Assembly: GCA_036270655.1 (NCBI GenBank)
Contig: DATBCD010000030.1
Span: 1 to 64,000 of the forward strand
Reading direction: 5' to 3'
From: VBCK01 sp036270655
Lineage (GTDB): Bacteria > Pseudomonadota > Gammaproteobacteria > Burkholderiales > Burkholderiaceae_F
DNA length: 64,000 nt
The position numbers and the translations under genes are program-made. Positions 44,028 through 53,145 of the stretch are shown piece by piece. Positions within the stretch are counted from its first letter, which is position 1, and every line of letters starts with the position of its first letter. Below the pieces are notes generated by a model, which saw only the letters and a program-made list of their open reading frames with translations, had not been told where the DNA came from and did not search any database.

Positions 44028-45095
44028 TCAGGCCCCATTGATCGACTGCACATAAGAAAGCAGCATACCCTCGATCGCCAGCTTGGCGTTCAGCGGGTGC
44101 TCGGCAAAGGACCGGGCAATTCGCAGCTCCGTCATCCAGCAACAGGCCTGGGTCACTCGCCATCTGGCGCCGAGCTGCCGCATTGCGGCTATCTCATCCG
44201 GATGATATCGGACGGTCCCGGCCAGGCTAAACGCCAAAAAGTCCCATCCCCAGCGCTGAAACAGAGCGACCGAGCCGGCGATTGGAACGTCGCGCGGCAC
44301 CGCCGCCACTACGTCCGCTGCCGCCAGCCGGGTGCCCTTGCGCAGCAGTGCGAGCAGCCGATCGCGCAACTCGGGTGACAGCCCGTCGCGGTCGGCCTGC
44401 GCGGCCGCGAGCGGCGCACCGCCGGCCTCGATCAGACGCTGTCGCGGGTGCTCGATGCCTTGCTGCTCGAGCCAGGCAAGCGCGATCGCGGGCGACGGCA
44501 GGGGCACCCGGACCAGGGCGCTGCGCGAACGCAGCGTCGGCAGCGTCTGCTCGACCCGGTGGCTGACCAGAAAAAACACGGTTCCGGGCGGCGGCTCCTC
44601 CAGCACCTTCAGCAGCGCGTTGGATGCGGGCAGATTCAACGACTCGACCGGCTCGATCACGATTACACGCGGCCCGCCGCGATGAGTGCTCAGCGTGACC
44701 CATTCCGAAAGATCCCGAATCTGCTCGATCCGGATTTCGCGGCTGGCACGGCTTCGGGATTCGCTCGGCGTGGCGGCGGACCTCGGTTCGCCTGCCTCGT
44801 CGTCTGGCCCCTGGCCGGCGCGCGCGTCGGGCTCGACCAGCGCTTCCGGGCGGACGATCCGAAGATCCGGATGGTTGCCGGCCGCAACCAGCGCGCACCC
44901 GGGGCAGCGGCCGCAGGGGCTGCCGTCCGATTGGCGCTGCTCGCACAGCAGGGACTCGGCCGCGTCCAGCGCCAGGTCCAGCTTGCCGATGCCGGCCGCG
45001 CCATGCAGCAGCAGCGCGTGAACGTGGCGCGCCAGCAGCCGAGCGATCGCGCCGCGTGCCGCCCCTTGCCACGGAAGCGCCTTCAGGCGCGCCAT
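44028..45095 (-). CDS. holB: DNA polymerase III delta-prime subunit
   Basis: The product is 355 residues of the AAA+ clamp loader family. LLLHGAAGIGKLDLAL (about 28-43) is a degenerate P-loop, as expected for delta-prime. CEQRQSDGSPCGRCPGC holds the four zinc cysteines. VIVIEPVESLNLPASNALLKVLEEPPPG is the Walker B and sensor region, and SHRVEQTLPTLRSRS is the S-R-C-like segment. Part of the clamp-loading complex at the replication fork. The ATG at 45095 overlaps tmk by 13 bases; the open frame continues upstream within tmk but is not protein. A linker of about 35 residues at 85-120 is acidic and variable. Confidence 0.9.
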   Translation of the reverse strand: MARLKALPWQGAARGAIARLLARHVHALLLHGAAGIGKLDLALDAAESLLCEQRQSDGSPCGRCPGCALVAAGNHPDLRIVRPEALVEPDARAGQGPDDEAGEPRSAATPSESRSRASREIRIEQIRDLSEWVTLSTHRGGPRVIVIEPVESLNLPASNALLKVLEEPPPGTVFFLVSHRVEQTLPTLRSRSALVRVPLPSPAIALAWLEQQGIEHPRQRLIEAGGAPLAAAQADRDGLSPELRDRLLALLRKGTRLAAADVVAAVPRDVPIAGSVALFQRWGWDFLAFSLAGTVRYHPDEIAAMRQLGARWRVTQACCWMTELRIARSFAEHPLNAKLAIEGMLLSYVQSINGA

Positions 45096-45694
45096 GGCTT
45101 CACGCGCTCGACGATCTGCTCGAGGATCTCGGCGCCGGTCCGGGTGCCATCGATCAGCAGAAAGCGTTTTGGCTCGGCGCGGGCGCGCGCCAGATAGACG
45201 TCGCGCACGCGCTCGAAAAAGGCCACGTCTTCGCCTTCGAAGCGGTCTGGCGCGCGGGCCTTCGCGCGCCGGATCGCAGCCTGCTTCGGGTCCAGGTCGA
45301 TCACGACGGTCAGATCCGGCTGCAGCGTCGGATGGACCCAGGTCTCGAGGCTGGCAATCCATTCGGGGGCGATGCCACGACCGCCGGACTGGTAAGCGTA
45401 GGTCGCGTCGGTGAACCGATCGCACAGGACCCAGTGTCCCGTACCCAGCGCCGGCACGATTACTTCGTCGACGTGTTCAACGCGTGCCGCGAACATCAGC
45501 AGCGTCTCGGTCAGCGGCGACATCGGGCGCTCGAGCAGGATTGCGCGCAGCGATTCGCCCAGCGCGGTGCCTCCAGGCTCGCGCGTCTCGAGCACATCGA
45601 TGCCGCTGGCTCGCAGCGCCGCCGCCGTCGCGCTCAACTGCGTGCTCTTGCCGCTCCCGTCGATGCCTTCGAAGGTGATGAAGCGCCCGCGCAT
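45083..45694 (-). CDS. tmk: Thymidylate kinase
   Basis: The product is 203 residues. FITFEGIDGSGKSTQL (5-20) is the P-loop, TREPGGTALGESLR the D-R-(Y/E)-P-type dTMP loop, and VLCDRFTDATYAYQSGGRG the D-R-[FY] signature and lid region. It phosphorylates dTMP to dTDP in the cytosol. It lies 5 bases after mltG and overlaps holB by 13 bases, in a conserved operon. Confidence 0.96.
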   Translation of the reverse strand: MRGRFITFEGIDGSGKSTQLSATAAALRASGIDVLETREPGGTALGESLRAILLERPMSPLTETLLMFAARVEHVDEVIVPALGTGHWVLCDRFTDATYAYQSGGRGIAPEWIASLETWVHPTLQPDLTVVIDLDPKQAAIRRAKARAPDRFEGEDVAFFERVRDVYLARARAEPKRFLLIDGTRTGAEILEQIVERVKPWRA

Positions 45695-45699
45695 CGGGC

Positions 45700-46761
45700 T
45701 CAGTCGGTCACCGCACGGCGGCGGGACTCGGGCGTGGCGGGCTTGGCCCCGGTCCGCTGAAACCGGTCGACCGCCCGCTGGTGCTCGGCCAGCGTCGCGG
45801 AAAACTGCGAGGTGCCGTCGCCGCGCGCGACGAAATACAGGTCGCGCGTCGTTTCCGGGTTCACCGCCGCTTCGATCGCGGCCTGGCCAGGCAAAGCGAT
45901 CGGCGTCGGCGGCAGCCCAGAACGCAGATAGGTGTTGTAGGGTGTGTCCGCATCGAGGTCTTTGCGGTGCAGTCGGCCATCGAACGCGTCGCCCAGCCCG
46001 TAGATCACCGCCGGGTCGGTCTGCAACGGCATCCCGAGCCGCTGGCGGTTGACGAAAACGGCCGCCACGCGCCGCCGCTCGCCGGGTTGCCCGGTCTCCT
46101 TTTCGATCAGGGACGCCATGATCAGCGCTTCGTACGGATTGCGGTAGGGCAGATCCGGGGCGCGCAGTTGCCACGCGTTTGCGATCCGCTCGGCCTGCAT
46201 CCGATAGGCGCGCCGGTACAGGTCCAGATCGCTGGAGCCGGGATCGAACAGGTAGGTATCCGGCGCAAACAGGCCTTCAGCATCCTTCTCGGAGGCGCCG
46301 ATCGCCCGCAAAAGCTGCGCCTTGCTGAGCTTGGCCGTCTGATGTTGCAACTCCGGGGTCGAATCGAACTGCTCGCGCAGCTCGTCGAACGTCGTTCCCT
46401 CCAGGATCGTCAGCCGCTCGCGCAGAACGTCGCCGCGCTGGATCATCTCGACCACCGCCCGCATCGACATTCCCCGCTCGATCGCGTAGCGGCCCGCGCG
46501 CAAAGTCCGGGTTGCGCCGCTGGCGCGGGCCAGGGCGACGAATTCGAGCTCGTTCAGCCCAACGCCCGCCGAGCGGATCGCATGCGCAATCGAGCGTGCC
46601 GACGCGCCATTGGCGATTCGCACCTCCACCCGGTGCGCGCTCATCGCCAGCGGGCGATCCAGGTCGCGCAGGGAACAGAAGACCCCCACGCTGGCCGAGA
46701 CGGCCAGCACGGATACCATCAGGATCCAACCCCACGAACGCAACCAGCCCGTGATCAGCAT
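45700..46761 (-). CDS. mltG: Endolytic murein transglycosylase
   Basis: The product is 353 residues of the YceG family. One membrane helix (about 8-30) is followed by a LysM-like part (RIANGASARSIAHAIRSAG, LRAGRYAI) and the catalytic domain: LEGTTFDELRE, EGLFAPDTYLFDPGSS, and ALIMASLIEKETGQPGER with the catalytic Glu220. RLGMPLQTDPAVIYGLG, YNTYLRSGLPPTPI and LYFVARGDG close the fold. It cuts nascent glycan strands in the periplasm. It begins 98 bases from the divergent ygfZ and leads the mltG-tmk-holB-pilZ-tatD block. Confidence 0.95.
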   Translation of the reverse strand: MLITGWLRSWGWILMVSVLAVSASVGVFCSLRDLDRPLAMSAHRVEVRIANGASARSIAHAIRSAGVGLNELEFVALARASGATRTLRAGRYAIERGMSMRAVVEMIQRGDVLRERLTILEGTTFDELREQFDSTPELQHQTAKLSKAQLLRAIGASEKDAEGLFAPDTYLFDPGSSDLDLYRRAYRMQAERIANAWQLRAPDLPYRNPYEALIMASLIEKETGQPGERRRVAAVFVNRQRLGMPLQTDPAVIYGLGDAFDGRLHRKDLDADTPYNTYLRSGLPPTPIALPGQAAIEAAVNPETTRDLYFVARGDGTSQFSATLAEHQRAVDRFQRTGAKPATPESRRRAVTD

Positions 46762-46859
46762 CCTTTCGCTCGATCGGTCAATTTGCAGATTTTACGGTGT
46801 TCATATAATGCCGACAGCGGCGCCCACTTTCGGACGCCCCAGAAAAACGGTGCCATCCG

Positions 46860-47870
46860 ATGCCTGAAGATCCACGCTCCACCGCCCGACCAGGTTCCTG
46901 GTCGGCCCCCGTCGAGCAGCTGCGGCTGGCGCTGAGGCACCCGGTGCTCGCTGCACTGCCCGAGCTGGGAATCGTGGCGGTGCGAGGGGCCGATGCACAG
47001 CAGTTCCTGAATGCGCAGTTGACCGTCGATGTGACGGCCATCGAGGCCCAGCACTGGCAGCTGGGGGCCTACTGCTCCGTCAAGGGGCGCGTGCTGGCCC
47101 TGTTCGAGATGTGGCGCGCCGATGACGGCTTCTGCCTGCTGATGCCGGCCGAGCAGTCCGAGCCCTTGCGCACACGCCTCGCTCGCTTCGTGCTCAGATC
47201 CAAGGTGAAATTGGAAGACGTCAGCAGCCAATGGACGGTATTCGGCCTGACCGGACCCGGGATCGAAGCGGCGTTGACGGCGACCGGAAGGCAATGCCCG
47301 GAGGCGCCGTGGAGCAGCCGGAACCTGGACGACGGGGCACGGCTGGTCAGGGTTCCCGCCTCGCCCCGCACGGGGGCACGCCTGATGCTGGTGGTGCCGG
47401 CGGCGGCAAGCCAGTTCTGGCGTCAGCAGCTGGCAGCCGTCGCGCCGGTCGATGCAGGGGTCTGGTGGTGGTCCAAAGTCGATGCCGGCCTGCCGGACGT
47501 GTTTGCACTCACCCAGGAGCGCTTCCTGCCGCAGATGCTGAACCTCGACGTGCTGGGTGGAGTACATTTCCGCAAGGGCTGCTACCCGGGGCAGGAGGTG
47601 GTGGCGCGCAGCCAGTACCTGGGCAAGCTGCGCCGCCGTATGATGCGCGGCCATGCCGAAAAGGCGGCGGCGGCCGATGATCTGTTCGATGCGGACGCGG
47701 GCGGCGGGCCTGTCGGGACCGTCGTGATGGCGGCGGCGTCGCCCGACGGCGGGGTCGACCTGCTTTTCGAGTGTCAGGCCGGCGCCGCGCAGCTACGGAT
47801 CGGCGCGGCCCAATCGGCCAGCGTGAGCCCCGGCGAACTGCCTTACCCGATGATCAACCCGACCGCCTGA
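46860..47870 (+). CDS. ygfZ: YgfZ/CAF17 folate-binding Fe-S cluster assembly protein
   Basis: The product is 336 residues. LPELGIVAVRGADAQQFLNAQLTVDV is split by the family N-terminus, and GVHFRKGCYPGQEVVARSQYLGKLRRR (about 235-261) is the signature with the conserved cysteine. The fold is that of glycine-cleavage T protein. It uses tetrahydrofolate to help mature some Fe-S enzymes such as MiaB. Divergent from mltG and followed by an NRDE protein 88 bases downstream. Confidence 0.93.
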   Translation: MPEDPRSTARPGSWSAPVEQLRLALRHPVLAALPELGIVAVRGADAQQFLNAQLTVDVTAIEAQHWQLGAYCSVKGRVLALFEMWRADDGFCLLMPAEQSEPLRTRLARFVLRSKVKLEDVSSQWTVFGLTGPGIEAALTATGRQCPEAPWSSRNLDDGARLVRVPASPRTGARLMLVVPAAASQFWRQQLAAVAPVDAGVWWWSKVDAGLPDVFALTQERFLPQMLNLDVLGGVHFRKGCYPGQEVVARSQYLGKLRRRMMRGHAEKAAAADDLFDADAGGGPVGTVVMAAASPDGGVDLLFECQAGAAQLRIGAAQSASVSPGELPYPMINPTA

Positions 47871-47958
47871 CCGGTAGCGTGGCCCCAACGATGCCAATGC
47901 GCCCATACTTACCGGGATACGCGGTCCGCCTTCGCGGGCCGGAGGGCAACTTGACGCG

Positions 47959-48807
47959 ATGTGCCTGATCCTGTTCGCCTGGCAGACTCACTCGGAATAT
48001 CCGCTGATCGTCGCGGCGAACCGGGATGAGTTCTATGCTCGCCGCACCCGGCCCGCGTCCTGGTGGGGTCAGGCCGTTTCGCTGCTGGCCGGCCGCGACG
48101 AAGAAGCCGGCGGCACCTGGCTGGGCATCAACCGGCGCGGGCGCTTTGCGGTGGTCACGAATGTGCGGGCCCCCAACGAGCGCAATCCGCATGCCACGTC
48201 GCGCGGACTGCTGGTGCTGTCGGCGCTGCAGACCTCGCAGTCGATGGGCGAGTGGGTCGATGACTGCCAGTCGCGCGCCAATTCATTCAACGGGTTCAAC
48301 CTGATCGTGGCCGAACCGATCGCGCTCGGATCGCGCGCTCGCGGCTCAGAGCTCGTCTACATGAGCAACCGCCTCGATGACGGCGTGCACCGGTTGCAGC
48401 CGGGTATCTATGGCCTGTCCAACGCCGCCCTGGACACGCCATGGCCCAAGGTCACGCGCTCCGTGGCGGCTTTCGCCTGTCAGACCGCGCAGCGGGTTGC
48501 CGCTGACAGCCTGCTGCGGCTGATGGCCGATCGGGAGGTCGCCGGCGAGCTCGAGCTGCCGTCGACCGGCATTCCGCGCGACTGGGAACGGGCGCTGTCG
48601 GCCATTCAGATTCGCGCCAATGGGTACGGGACGCGCGCTACCACGATCGTGACGGTGCGACGCGACGGCCTGGTCGGCTTCCTCGAGCGCACCTTCGACC
48701 CGGCCAACCCGGACAGCTATTCGGACCGTCGTTACGAGTTCATGATCGACGGCGCCACGCCCAGTCCGGCGGGCTTCGGCGACCGCACCAAGGGTCAACA
48801 GCGCTAG
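47959..48807 (+). CDS. NRDE (TANGO2-like) family protein
   Basis: The product is 282 residues. MCLILFAWQTHSEYPLIVAANRDEFYARRT is split by the family's hallmark N-R-D-E sequence near residue 22, and Cys2 is exposed after Met removal, as in N-terminal nucleophile hydrolases. GGTWLGINRRGRFAVVTNVR and VYMSNRLDDGVHRLQPGIYGLSNA follow. Eukaryotic TANGO2 is linked to lipid and haem handling; the bacterial role is not settled. The ATG at 47959 opens at the conserved cysteine. It ends 34 bases before a convergent GNAT gene. Confidence 0.9.
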   Translation: MCLILFAWQTHSEYPLIVAANRDEFYARRTRPASWWGQAVSLLAGRDEEAGGTWLGINRRGRFAVVTNVRAPNERNPHATSRGLLVLSALQTSQSMGEWVDDCQSRANSFNGFNLIVAEPIALGSRARGSELVYMSNRLDDGVHRLQPGIYGLSNAALDTPWPKVTRSVAAFACQTAQRVAADSLLRLMADREVAGELELPSTGIPRDWERALSAIQIRANGYGTRATTIVTVRRDGLVGFLERTFDPANPDSYSDRRYEFMIDGATPSPAGFGDRTKGQQR

Positions 48808-48841
48808 ACCGGTCCGTGCGCCTCGCGCGTCTGTTGCAACG

Positions 48842-49291
48842 CTAGAGCGTCGCGCGCATCGTGATGTGCAGGATGCCGCAGTCGTCGAAGGGCTCCCCGA
48901 CCGCGACGAAACCGAATTGCTCGTAAAAGTGCTGCGCGTGCACCTGCGCGAACAGCTCGACCTGGCGATGGCCCGCCTGTCGCGCAGCCTGCATCAGGCG
49001 CTGCAGCAGGGCCGCGCCGACCCCCTGCCCGCGCGCATCGCGTGCCACCGCCATGCGCCCGATGTGTCCGTCCGGCAGCAGCCGTCCTGTTCCCAATGCG
49101 CCTGCGGCCGATCGCAACGCCAGCGCGTGAACGCTGACCGGATCCATCGCATCGATCTCCATGTCGAGCGGAACTCCCTGCTCGGTCACGAATACCTCGA
49201 GGCGGATACGGCGTGCCTCGTCTCCGAGCTCGTCCCAGGATCCGAGCTTGATCCGGATCGGCTCCTGTTCCGCCACCCTCGCCTCGTTCAA
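48842..49291 (-). CDS. GNAT-family N-acetyltransferase
   Basis: The product is 149 residues. VHALALRSAAGALGTGRLLPDGHIGRMAVARDARGQGVGAALLQRLM is split by the acetyl-CoA loop, R-G-Q-G-V-G-A. FAQVHAQHFYEQFGFVAVGEPFDDCGILHITM is the C-terminal half typical of the ElaA/YjcF-like subfamily (with D-x-G-I-x-H). The likely start is the TTG at 49291, whose bases overlap the M16 peptidase stop codon by four (TTGA), suggesting translation coupling. A GTG a few codons later is the alternative. The acceptor is unknown. Confidence 0.85.
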   Translation of the reverse strand: MNEARVAEQEPIRIKLGSWDELGDEARRIRLEVFVTEQGVPLDMEIDAMDPVSVHALALRSAAGALGTGRLLPDGHIGRMAVARDARGQGVGAALLQRLMQAARQAGHRQVELFAQVHAQHFYEQFGFVAVGEPFDDCGILHITMRATL

Positions 49292-52008
49292 TGAGCCCCC
49301 TTCTTCGCGTCGCCTGCGACGACGATCGTCATCCTGGAAAGATCGAGGTACTTGCGCACGACCGAGAGCATCTGTTCGGCGGTGAGCGCCTCCACATGGG
49401 CCTCGAACTGCCGGTTGAATTCGTACGTCCGGTCCAGGTCAAGATGCCCGACCCAGCCGGCCGCCAGCGCACCGTCCTCCGAGCGGGCGAGCAGGTGCTC
49501 TTCGCGATAGCCCTGCTTGGCCTGCCGGATCTCCTCGTCGGTAAAGCCCTCGCGCAGTACGCGCTCCATCTCCTCTTTGACCTCCTGCTCGACCCGGTTC
49601 ACATTCTGCGGAGCCGCGATCGCACCGATTCCCCAGAAGGCGGCCCGATCGCGGCCGCTCACCTGCAAGCCGGCTCCGATCCCGTACGACAGCCCGTCCT
49701 TCTGTCGAATCCGGTCGACCAGCCGGTTGTGCAGTCCCGAGCCGCCCCCGATGATGCGCGTGGCCAGCGACAGTGCGGGGGCGTCGGGATCGTCGTCGCG
49801 CAGGTCCAGCGCGATTCGCGCCCGGTAGACCGCATTTTCCTTGTCAGGCGTATCGACGAAGATCCGCGCCGCCGGCACGTTCGCCACGTCGTTGAGCAGC
49901 CGCTGGTACGGCGCCTTCGATTTCCAGGCGCCGAACCGTTCCGCCAGCAGCGGTCGGACCTGCTCCGGGTCGAAGTCGCCCACCACCGCGATCCCGCCGC
50001 GCGCGGTGCCCCAGAATCGATCGAAGAATCCTTGCACGTCGGCCAGCGAAGTGTTCTTCACCGCTTCGATACGATCGGCCAGCGGAATGTAGCGACGCGG
50101 ATCGCCGGGCGGATAAGTGCTGAAATGCGCCATCAAGGCGTCGCGCGAGCGCTCGCTCGGGTCGTCCAGCTTGCCCTGAAGCTCGGTCAGCAATTCCCGC
50201 TTGAGCTGGTCGAATTCGGAGGCCGGAAAATTCGCCTCCTGCAGCACGGACTGGATCAGCTTCAACGCATCGGCGACGGTCGCGCGGCTCGCCTGGAAGT
50301 TCATCAGATCGCCCGTGACTTTCAGCCGGGTGAGCTCGTCATCGATCTGCTGCCGGCTCAGCTTCGCGGTGCCCCGCCCGAGCATGTCGCGCGCCATTTC
50401 AGCGGTGACCATCTGGCCGTTCAATGTCTTCAGGTCGCCGAACTGAAAGGCCATCGCGACGTTCACGGTCCGACCCTTGGTCTTCTTCGGCAGCAGCGCG
50501 ATCTTCAGGTCCTCCGCGCGCGCCACACTCGTGCGGGCATCGATGTTCTGGGGACTCGGATCAAAGCGTTCCCCGGCCGCGGTGGCCGGGCGCGGCGTGA
50601 AATCCTTCAGCATCTGCTCGACCGCCAGGGGTGCAGGGATATCGGCCCGTTGCGGCGCGTCCTCCGGCAGGAAAATGCCCACCGTGCGGTTGTCACGCCG
50701 CAGATACCGTTGCGACGCCGCTGCGATCTGGGCCGCATCGACGCGCTCGGTGGCGTCGCGAAACAGGAAGAACAGCCGCCAGTCGCCCTGGGCGATGTAA
50801 TCCGACAGCACCACGCCGAATCCCTGCGGATCGGCCAGCGCTCGCTCGGCATCGGTTTCCTCGGATCGGCGCATCCGGTCCATCTCGGCGCTGGTCGGCG
50901 GGTTCTGCCCGAGAGAATGCTCGACCACATCGATCAGCTTGTCGCGCGCACGGTCGATCGAATCGCCCGGCTTGACCATGGCGCCGAACACCAGCGCCCC
51001 GGGGTCGTGCAGGAACATCGGTTCGGCGAACACCTGGGCTGCGATGCCGGATTCGACCAGCTCGTGGTGCAGGCGTCCGCTGGGCGTCTGGCCCAGGATG
51101 TCGGCCAGCGCCGACAGCGCGGCCGTATCGGTGCTGCGCCCTGCCGGAATGTGATACCCCACCAGCACGATCTGCGAGTCGCCTTTGCGGCGCACCGTCA
51201 CGCCGTGTTCGCCGTCCTGCGGCGGCTCCACCGTCCATTGCGGCGGCAGCGCGCGCTTGGGGCGCGCAATGCGGCCGAAGGTCCCGGTAATCAGCCGCAG
51301 CGTCGGGTCCACGTCGAAGTGGCCCGCGATGATCAGCACCGCGTTGTCCGGCTGATAGTAGAGCCGGTAAAACGCCTGCAGGTTCTCGATGCGGACGTTT
51401 TCGATGTCGCTGCGTGCGCCGATCGTCTCCTTGCCGTACGAATGCCACTGGAACATGGCCGACAGCAAGCGCTTGTACAGGACGTCGAGCGGCTCGTTCT
51501 CGCCCTTCTCGTACTCGTTGCGCACGACCGTCATCTCGGAATCCAGATCCTTGCGGGCGATGAACGAGTTGGTCATCGCGTCGGCCTCGCGATGCAGCGC
51601 CCAGCTCAGGTTGTCGTCGCTCGCCTGGAACGTCGAAAAATAGTTGGTGCGGTCGTAGCTGGTCGATCCGTTGTTGCGAAAGCCGCGCGCGGCGAATTCG
51701 CGGTCAGGATCCGGGAAGTGGGTGGAGCCCTTGAACATCAGATGCTCCAGCAAGTGCGCCATGCCGGTTTCGCCGTAGTTTTCCATCCGCGATCCGACCA
51801 GGTACGTGACGTTCACGGTGACGGTCTGCTTGGACAGGTCGGGATACAGCAGAACCCGCAGGCCGTTGGTCAGGCGGTACTCCGTGATGCCTTCAACCGA
51901 GGCGGTCTGGCTGACGCCCGGTGGCAGCGCCGCCCAGGCTGGAGCGGCCGTTTGCAGCCCGAGCGTCGTCAGGCCGGCCCACAGCGTTACTGCACGGATC
52001 GTTGGCAT
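49288..52008 (-). CDS. Exported M16-family zinc metallopeptidase (fused two-domain)
   Basis: The product is 906 residues from the ATG at 52008, which opens a signal peptide (AVTLWAGLTTLGLQTAAPAWA, about 6-26); the frame extends 27 codons further up. The active domain has H-L-L-E-H (85-89) with the third zinc ligand Glu165 in RNEYEKGE, at the usual spacing. The inactive second domain (about 495-900) has FWGTARGGIAVVGDFD and ends in DLSRMTIVVAGDAKK. It is the pitrilysin/PqqL-like two-half fused form, periplasmic, degrading peptides. The gene is followed by the overlapping GNAT gene. Confidence 0.92.
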   Translation of the reverse strand: MPTIRAVTLWAGLTTLGLQTAAPAWAALPPGVSQTASVEGITEYRLTNGLRVLLYPDLSKQTVTVNVTYLVGSRMENYGETGMAHLLEHLMFKGSTHFPDPDREFAARGFRNNGSTSYDRTNYFSTFQASDDNLSWALHREADAMTNSFIARKDLDSEMTVVRNEYEKGENEPLDVLYKRLLSAMFQWHSYGKETIGARSDIENVRIENLQAFYRLYYQPDNAVLIIAGHFDVDPTLRLITGTFGRIARPKRALPPQWTVEPPQDGEHGVTVRRKGDSQIVLVGYHIPAGRSTDTAALSALADILGQTPSGRLHHELVESGIAAQVFAEPMFLHDPGALVFGAMVKPGDSIDRARDKLIDVVEHSLGQNPPTSAEMDRMRRSEETDAERALADPQGFGVVLSDYIAQGDWRLFFLFRDATERVDAAQIAAASQRYLRRDNRTVGIFLPEDAPQRADIPAPLAVEQMLKDFTPRPATAAGERFDPSPQNIDARTSVARAEDLKIALLPKKTKGRTVNVAMAFQFGDLKTLNGQMVTAEMARDMLGRGTAKLSRQQIDDELTRLKVTGDLMNFQASRATVADALKLIQSVLQEANFPASEFDQLKRELLTELQGKLDDPSERSRDALMAHFSTYPPGDPRRYIPLADRIEAVKNTSLADVQGFFDRFWGTARGGIAVVGDFDPEQVRPLLAERFGAWKSKAPYQRLLNDVANVPAARIFVDTPDKENAVYRARIALDLRDDDPDAPALSLATRIIGGGSGLHNRLVDRIRQKDGLSYGIGAGLQVSGRDRAAFWGIGAIAAPQNVNRVEQEVKEEMERVLREGFTDEEIRQAKQGYREEHLLARSEDGALAAGWVGHLDLDRTYEFNRQFEAHVEALTAEQMLSVVRKYLDLSRMTIVVAGDAKKGAH

Positions 52009-52213
52009 CGGGATCGTCGGCAGGCGGCCGTCGCGCGGCCGCCGTATTGTTCTAGGAGGCGCGATTGTGCCGGATCGGGCGCCGCCCATCGCTGGCCCGG
52101 GATCCCTGGCTAAAATGCGCGTCGGCCAGGCTCCGCTTCGAGCAGGCCGACACCGGATGTCCCGCGGGCCGTTGCAAGCGGCATCGGCCCGATCGTTCTG
52201 GCGAGAACCGAAC

Positions 52214-52843
52214 TTGAAGATTTTGCTTGATCTGCTGCCGGTCGTCGTTTTTTACGGCGCGTTCTGGATTGCCAACAGAGCTCCTCCGCAACTGGTGCAG
52301 GCTTGGGCCGCCCTGCTGCCGGGAGCGATGCACACGGCAGGCGGCGCCAGCGCCGACATCGTGCCGGTGGTGCTGGCGACGGCCTGCGCGATGGTTGCTA
52401 CCGTCATCCAGGTGAGCTGGCTGCTGCTGCGCCGAGCCACCGTTGCGGTGTCGGTCTGGCTGAGTGCCACCTTCATCGTGGTGCTGGGCTGCCTGACGGT
52501 ATGGCTGCGCAACGAGTGGTTCATCAAGTGGAAGCCGACCCTCCTTTACTGGGCTTTTGCTGCGGTGCTGGCGTGCGGCCATTGGATCTGGAAGCGCAAT
52601 CTGCTGGGGGTGCTCTTTTCCAGCGAGCTGCAGCTGCCCAAGGTCGCCTGGGATCGCCTGCTGATCGCCTGGGCCGCGTTCTTCCTAGTGCTCGGCTGCC
52701 TGAACCTGGTCGTCGCTTATCACTTCAGCACTGAAACCTGGGTCAGCTTCAAGACCTTCGGCCTGCTCGGGCTGACCTTTGCCTATTCGATTTCGACCGG
52801 CATCTACGTGGCCCGTCATATGGGCGAGCCGACCAATGGCTGA
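52214..52843 (+). CDS. yciB: Inner-membrane septation protein YciB (IspA)
   Basis: The product is 209 residues with about five to six membrane helices. MKILLDLLPVVVFYGAFWI is the family opening, NEWFIKWKPTLLYWAFA and LGVLFSSELQLPKVAWDRLLIAWAAFF match the E. coli protein closely, and TWVSFKTFGLLGLTFAYSISTGIYVARHM ends the protein. It helps organise cell-envelope synthesis at the septum. The start is a TTG at 52214 with GAGAA upstream; no ATG is available. It overlaps bolA by eight bases. Confidence 0.9.
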   Translation: MKILLDLLPVVVFYGAFWIANRAPPQLVQAWAALLPGAMHTAGGASADIVPVVLATACAMVATVIQVSWLLLRRATVAVSVWLSATFIVVLGCLTVWLRNEWFIKWKPTLLYWAFAAVLACGHWIWKRNLLGVLFSSELQLPKVAWDRLLIAWAAFFLVLGCLNLVVAYHFSTETWVSFKTFGLLGLTFAYSISTGIYVARHMGEPTNG

Positions 52844-53138
52844 AGCCACGATCGATCGGATCCGCAACTTGCTCGCCCCGCTGCAGCCGCTGGAGTTGCA
52901 GATCGAGGACGAGAGCGATCGGCACGCCGGGCACCCCGGGGCGCGCGACGGCGGCGGACACTACCGGCTGCGCCTTGTCAGCCCCCGTTTTCCGGGCTTG
53001 ACACGGTTGCAGCGTCACCGGCTCGTGTATCATTGCCTTGATAGCCTGATGCCGCGTCAAATCCATGCGTTGGCGATGACCTTGCTGAGCCCCGAGGAGG
53101 CGGGCTTGGAAGGTTCCCATCCACCCTCCCGAGAGTAG
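52836..53138 (+). CDS. bolA: BolA-family protein
   Basis: The product is 100 residues. IRNLLAPLQPLELQIEDESDRHAGH (8-32) and GGHYRLRLVSPRFPGLTRLQRHRLVYHCL (39-67) give the class II KH-like BolA fold, with His30/His33 and the C-terminal histidine available for a shared Fe-S cluster with a monothiol glutaredoxin. The sequence ends in a short extra tail. It starts inside yciB and lies 7 bases from the parvulin gene, so the three are one operon. Confidence 0.92.
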   Translation: MAEATIDRIRNLLAPLQPLELQIEDESDRHAGHPGARDGGGHYRLRLVSPRFPGLTRLQRHRLVYHCLDSLMPRQIHALAMTLLSPEEAGLEGSHPPSRE

Positions 53139-53145
53139 ATTCCCG

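Noticed and set aside
49291..52113. Plus-strand open frame of 940 codons opposite the M16 peptidase
   Set aside because: It is the antisense shadow of a clear metallopeptidase gene. Its translation is Arg/Gln/His-rich with no recognisable fold, as expected for the complement of high-GC coding DNA.
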